Positions 61,417 through 64,000 of a stretch of DNA of 64,000 nt are shown here, piece after piece. The stretch's first letter is position 1, and each line of letters begins with the position of its first letter. The stretch is from Streptomyces cupreus. GTDB taxonomy: Bacteria; Actinomycetota; Actinomycetes; Streptomycetales; Streptomycetaceae. The position numbers were made by a program, and so were the translations under genes. The notes below the pieces were generated by a model. It did not search any database, was not told where the DNA came from, and saw only the letters and a list, made by a program, of their open reading frames with translations. The DNA is taken from NCBI RefSeq assembly GCF_014257025.1, contig NZ_JACMSF010000002.1, forward strand, positions 124,001 through 188,000, read 5' to 3'.

Positions 61417-62019
61417 ACTCCCAGGGTCCGTTCCCGGCCCGACCCGCGCTACTGACCCGGAGAGCAGCGGCGAAAGCTCCCGTCCCGGCGGACCTGCTCG
61501 GAAGCTGGCGTCGCACTCCCCCCGTGAGTCGGCGGTGTCGCTGAAGCAGGGCACACCGTCGCCGACACCGCCGGTGACAGTCGGGCCAGAACCCCCGAGA
61601 GTGTGAAAACGGCATCGGCAGGTTGACCGCAGTCGGAGAAAAGGCGAACGGCGAGGGCCGGGGAGCGCGTGGCGCCCCGGCCCTCGCCGTTCGCCCGAGA
61701 CCGCTTCCAATCAGGTGTGATCGAAGTCTTGTCGTTCGGGAGCGGAGTCTGCCGTCGGCTGTCGATCTCCCGTACGGGCCCTCATACCAGAGCCGGACGC
61801 TCCGTGTATGAGTTTGTCAACTGCCCACCGCACATGATGCGTTGGCGACTACTGTCAGTGTCCGTCGGGCGACGCAGGGCCGTTTTCTTCGGCTCTCTCG
61901 ACCGACACCGCGATGGCGCACGCCCGACGCGCAGACCGAGCCGGGCGTCGTGTGGAACAGGCCGCCCCCGCCCGCGCTCCGGCCCGGCGGCACGCCCGAC
62001 GGACAGTACGAGGACACCG
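61417..62019. other. Gene-poor stretch before the conservon
   Basis: 600 bp with no confident gene. It holds a very strong 21-bp hairpin (61643-61695) and a CTCATAC/GTATGAG arm pair (61781-61787 and 61806-61812) about 210 bp before the sensor kinase start. The annotated-looking long frame from 61669 is only the upstream extension of the kinase frame. No clear promoter could be fixed. Confidence 0.35.
61643..61695. terminator. Strong 21-bp inverted repeat (terminator-like)
   Basis: Arms at 61643-61663 and 61675-61695 are perfectly complementary over 21 bp with an 11-nt loop. A run of A residues (61639-61642) on its left means a T-tract on the minus strand, so it is best as a minus-strand terminator. 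No minus-strand gene lies just upstream in that sense, so its function is unclear. Confidence 0.6.
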
Positions 62020-63825
62020 ATGTCTCACCTCCGCGCACCGGCCGCACGCGCAGACCGCCGTGAGGGCGGGCGGCACGGACGGCCGGTCGCTCGCCCCACC
62101 CCCGCGCTGCCCGAGACGCACATACGGCCGCAGCTCCTCCGGCTCGCCGTGCTGCCGCCGGTCGCCGTCGCCCTCGCCGCCTGCGCGGCCGTGCTGTTCA
62201 CCGTCCGCACCACCGGCGCACGGCCGAGTCTGACCCTGTGGGGGATGCTCGCCGGCGCGGTCGCCGTGGCCCTGTCGGCCATGGTGATCGCCGCCGTGGT
62301 CGCCGACCGCACCGCCCGCTCCGTGAGCGAGCGCGTCGGCGCCCTGCGCCACAGCAGCGCCCGCGGCGAGGCCGATCTGCGCGCCCTCGTCGAAACGCTG
62401 CGCCGGGGCGACAGCCCGCCCCGGCGCAAGCCACGCAGCGGCCCGCCGGAGGACGCCGACGACTTCGAACTGCTCGCCGCCGACCTGGCCCGCGCCCACG
62501 ACGGAGCCGTCACCGCCGTCGTCAAGGCCGCCCAACTGTCCAGTCAGGCAGGCAGCGAACAGAAGCTGGAGGTCTTCGTCAACCTGGCGCGGCGCCTGCA
62601 GTCGCTGGTGCACCGCGAGATCTCCATCCTCGACGAGCTGGAGAACGAGATCGAGGATCCCGACCTGCTCAAGGGCCTCTTCCACGTCGACCACCTCGCC
62701 ACCCGGATCCGCCGTCACGCCGAGAATCTCGCTGTCCTCGGCGGCGCCGTCTCGCGCCGCCAGTGGAGCAACCCGGTCTCCATGACCGAGGTGCTGCGCT
62801 CGGCCATCGCCGAGGTCGAGCAGTACTCCCGGGTCAAGCTCGTGCCGCCGATCGACGGCACCCTGCGCGGACACGCGGTCGCCGACGTCATCCACCTGCT
62901 CGCCGAACTCGTCGAGAACGCCACCGTGTTCTCCGCCCCGCACACCCAGGTACTGCTGCGCGCCAACCTCGTCACCTCGGGGCTCGCCGTCGAGGTCGAG
63001 GACCGCGGACTCGGCATGCCGGTCGGCGAACAGGAGCGGATGAACGCCCTGCTCGCCGACCCCGACCAGGTCAACGTCGCCAGCCTGCTCGCCGACGGCC
63101 GCATCGGCCTGTTCGTGGTCTCCCAGCTCGCCCGACGGCACGGCATCAACGTCCGGCTCCAGACCAACATCTACGGCGGAGTACAGGCCGTACTCGTCGT
63201 ACCGCAGGGGCTGCTGGGCACCGGGCCGGGCGGCGCCCAGGCAGCCGGGGCCCCGCAAGTACCGCAGCCGCAGTCGGCCGTGCCGCCCCCCTCGCCGACC
63301 GCGCCGCAGCGGCCGGACCCGCGGGCCGCGGCGCCCATGGCCAACGGCGTCGGACCCGTGCCGCTGCCCGTGCGCGGCGCCCAGGAGGCGCGGCGCAACA
63401 TCGCGGAGGCCGTGCCCGGCATCAGGCCCGAGGACCGGGCGGTCGTCGCCGAGCACACCGTCGCCCCGCCCACCCCGCGCTCCGGCGCCGTGCGCGGCAC
63501 CATGGGCAGGCCCCAACTGCCCCGGCGCCGCGCCCAGGAACACATCGCCCCCCAATTGCGCGACGGTCCCACGCCGCGCCAGGAACCCGAGCACCTCGCC
63601 GGACACGACCCCGGACTGATGGCCGCCTTCCAACGCGGGATCGGCCTCGCCGAGGCACAGCAGCACCTGGAGTCGGAGCATCCGGACCAGCTCGGCTCCG
63701 ACGCCCTCACCGCGGACTTCATGGAGGCGGACGTGACCCCGGCGCGCATACCGGAGGCGCGCCCCGCACACCTGTCCCGCTCCGAGCACACCAACCGGCA
63801 CGACGGGAGCGCATCAGCCGGATGA
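62020..63825 (+). CDS. cvnA: Conservon sensor histidine kinase-like protein CvnA
   Basis: 601 aa from ATG at 62020, with GAGGA upstream. Two hydrophobic segments near the N-terminus (LRLAVLPPVAVALAACAAVLF and LWGMLAGAVAVALSAMVIAAVVA) with only a short loop between. Then a helical dimerisation region VNLARRLQSLVHREISILDELENEIEDPDLLKGLFHVDHLATRIRRH. The HATPase follows: LAELVENATVFSAPHTQV (N-box), VEDRGLGMP (G1) and GRIGLFVVSQLARRHG (G2). The C-terminal 200 residues are Pro/Ala-rich and unstructured. This matches the CvnA start of a conservon, with the CvnB-type gene next in line. Confidence 0.88.
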   Translation: MSHLRAPAARADRREGGRHGRPVARPTPALPETHIRPQLLRLAVLPPVAVALAACAAVLFTVRTTGARPSLTLWGMLAGAVAVALSAMVIAAVVADRTARSVSERVGALRHSSARGEADLRALVETLRRGDSPPRRKPRSGPPEDADDFELLAADLARAHDGAVTAVVKAAQLSSQAGSEQKLEVFVNLARRLQSLVHREISILDELENEIEDPDLLKGLFHVDHLATRIRRHAENLAVLGGAVSRRQWSNPVSMTEVLRSAIAEVEQYSRVKLVPPIDGTLRGHAVADVIHLLAELVENATVFSAPHTQVLLRANLVTSGLAVEVEDRGLGMPVGEQERMNALLADPDQVNVASLLADGRIGLFVVSQLARRHGINVRLQTNIYGGVQAVLVVPQGLLGTGPGGAQAAGAPQVPQPQSAVPPPSPTAPQRPDPRAAAPMANGVGPVPLPVRGAQEARRNIAEAVPGIRPEDRAVVAEHTVAPPTPRSGAVRGTMGRPQLPRRRAQEHIAPQLRDGPTPRQEPEHLAGHDPGLMAAFQRGIGLAEAQQHLESEHPDQLGSDALTADFMEADVTPARIPEARPAHLSRSEHTNRHDGSASAG

Positions 63826-63893
63826 CCAGGCACGCACCCACCCCCACCCCCAGCGCTCCGTCAGACCTTCGTACCTCAAGGAGTCGATCCACC

Positions 63894-64000
63894 ATGGCGA
63901 GCGAAGCGCCGACCGGCCATGCATCCGATCTCGACTGGCTGATGAGCGGCCTCGTGCAGCGCGTACCGCACACGAACAGTGCGGTGCTCCTCTCCTGCGA
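63894..64000 (+). CDS. cvnB: Roadblock/LC7 domain protein CvnB (3' truncated)
   Basis: ATG at 63894, behind AAGGAG, opens a frame that runs off the window end. The first residues (MASEAPTGHASDLDWLMSGL then VQRVPHTNSAVLLSC) match the N-terminus of roadblock/LC7 CvnB proteins of conservons. Only about 35 codons are visible, so the rest (and the expected cvnC and cvnD genes) lies outside the window. Confidence 0.85.
   Translation, partial: MASEAPTGHASDLDWLMSGLVQRVPHTNSAVLLSC

Noticed and set aside
61669..62019. N-terminal extension of the conservon kinase frame
   Set aside because: It lacks family similarity, contains the hairpin region and the GAGGA-preceded ATG at 62020 is a better start.
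1..64000. Long antisense ORFs of 100-800 codons across nearly every gene
   Set aside because: They are frame shadows of high third-position GC; they lack starts with ribosome sites and family motifs.
1..64000. tRNA, rRNA, CRISPR, insertion sequences or prophage genes
   Set aside because: None of their characteristic sequences or repeats were found.

Overview
The window is a stretch of Streptomyces chromosome. The DNA is very GC-rich with strong third-position GC bias, GTG starts are common, and it carries a complete actinomycete hopanoid cluster and the start of a conservon (CvnA/CvnB). From memory, the gene order resembles the S. coelicolor SCO67xx region; this was not checked by alignment. 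I saw no tRNA, rRNA, insertion sequence, prophage or CRISPR array, and the region looks like vertically inherited core and near-core DNA.

Layout. 1-2.8 kb: the end of an endonuclease V carrying an extra C-terminal domain, a tiny membrane protein, a saccharopine-dehydrogenase-like reductase and a MmcQ/YjbR protein. 2.8-9.4 kb: a fatty-acid/acyl-CoA degradation operon (CaiB-type CoA transferase, acyl-CoA dehydrogenase, thiolase, FadB-like fusion) facing a MerR regulator across a shared terminator. 9.6-27.7 kb: mixed metabolic and secreted functions, including an amino-acid permease, a macrodomain protein, three exported peptidases, a D-amino-acid oxidase, an ABC-F ATPase, a serine beta-lactamase-fold enzyme, Tex, a 45-aa LPFR protein, a SalK-like protein, two DJ-1/PfpI proteins (one an AraC regulator) and an enoyl-CoA hydratase. 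27.9-31.2 kb: an anti-sigma-like ATPase, IPP isomerase, a zinc-type CDF exporter and GalE.

31.5-38.5 kb is the most interesting block. It is a tightly overlapping operon with two CDP-alcohol phosphatidyltransferases, a sugar/choline-phosphate-type cytidylyltransferase, a glycerol-1-phosphate-dehydrogenase-like enzyme, a GT2 glycosyltransferase and a TagGH-like ABC exporter. The set looks able to make an activated polyol or glycerol phosphate, transfer it, glycosylate it and export it. It may therefore build a teichoic-acid-like or phosphoglycolipid envelope component whose structure I cannot name. 38.8-52.4 kb is the hopanoid operon: hpnC, hpnD, a DUF6380 micro-ORF, hpnE, a polyprenyl diphosphate synthase, shc, hpnG, hpnH, ispG, dxs and hpnO. 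It is followed by an XRE-cupin regulator with a perfect 15-bp inverted-repeat operator and a DUF6126 membrane peptide. The operon combines precursor supply (dxs, ispG) with squalene formation, cyclisation and side-chain addition.

52.4-64 kb: a PTP-like phosphatase, a LysM/M23 cell-wall hydrolase behind a c-di-AMP (ydaO-type) riboswitch, a DUF6250 secreted protein, a GDSL hydrolase, an amino-acid dehydrogenase-TetR pair with a clear operator, a metallo-beta-lactamase-fold hydrolase, a THEP1-like NTPase, a PCMT-like methyltransferase, and a conservon sensor kinase followed by a truncated roadblock gene. Several genes appear to be leaderless.
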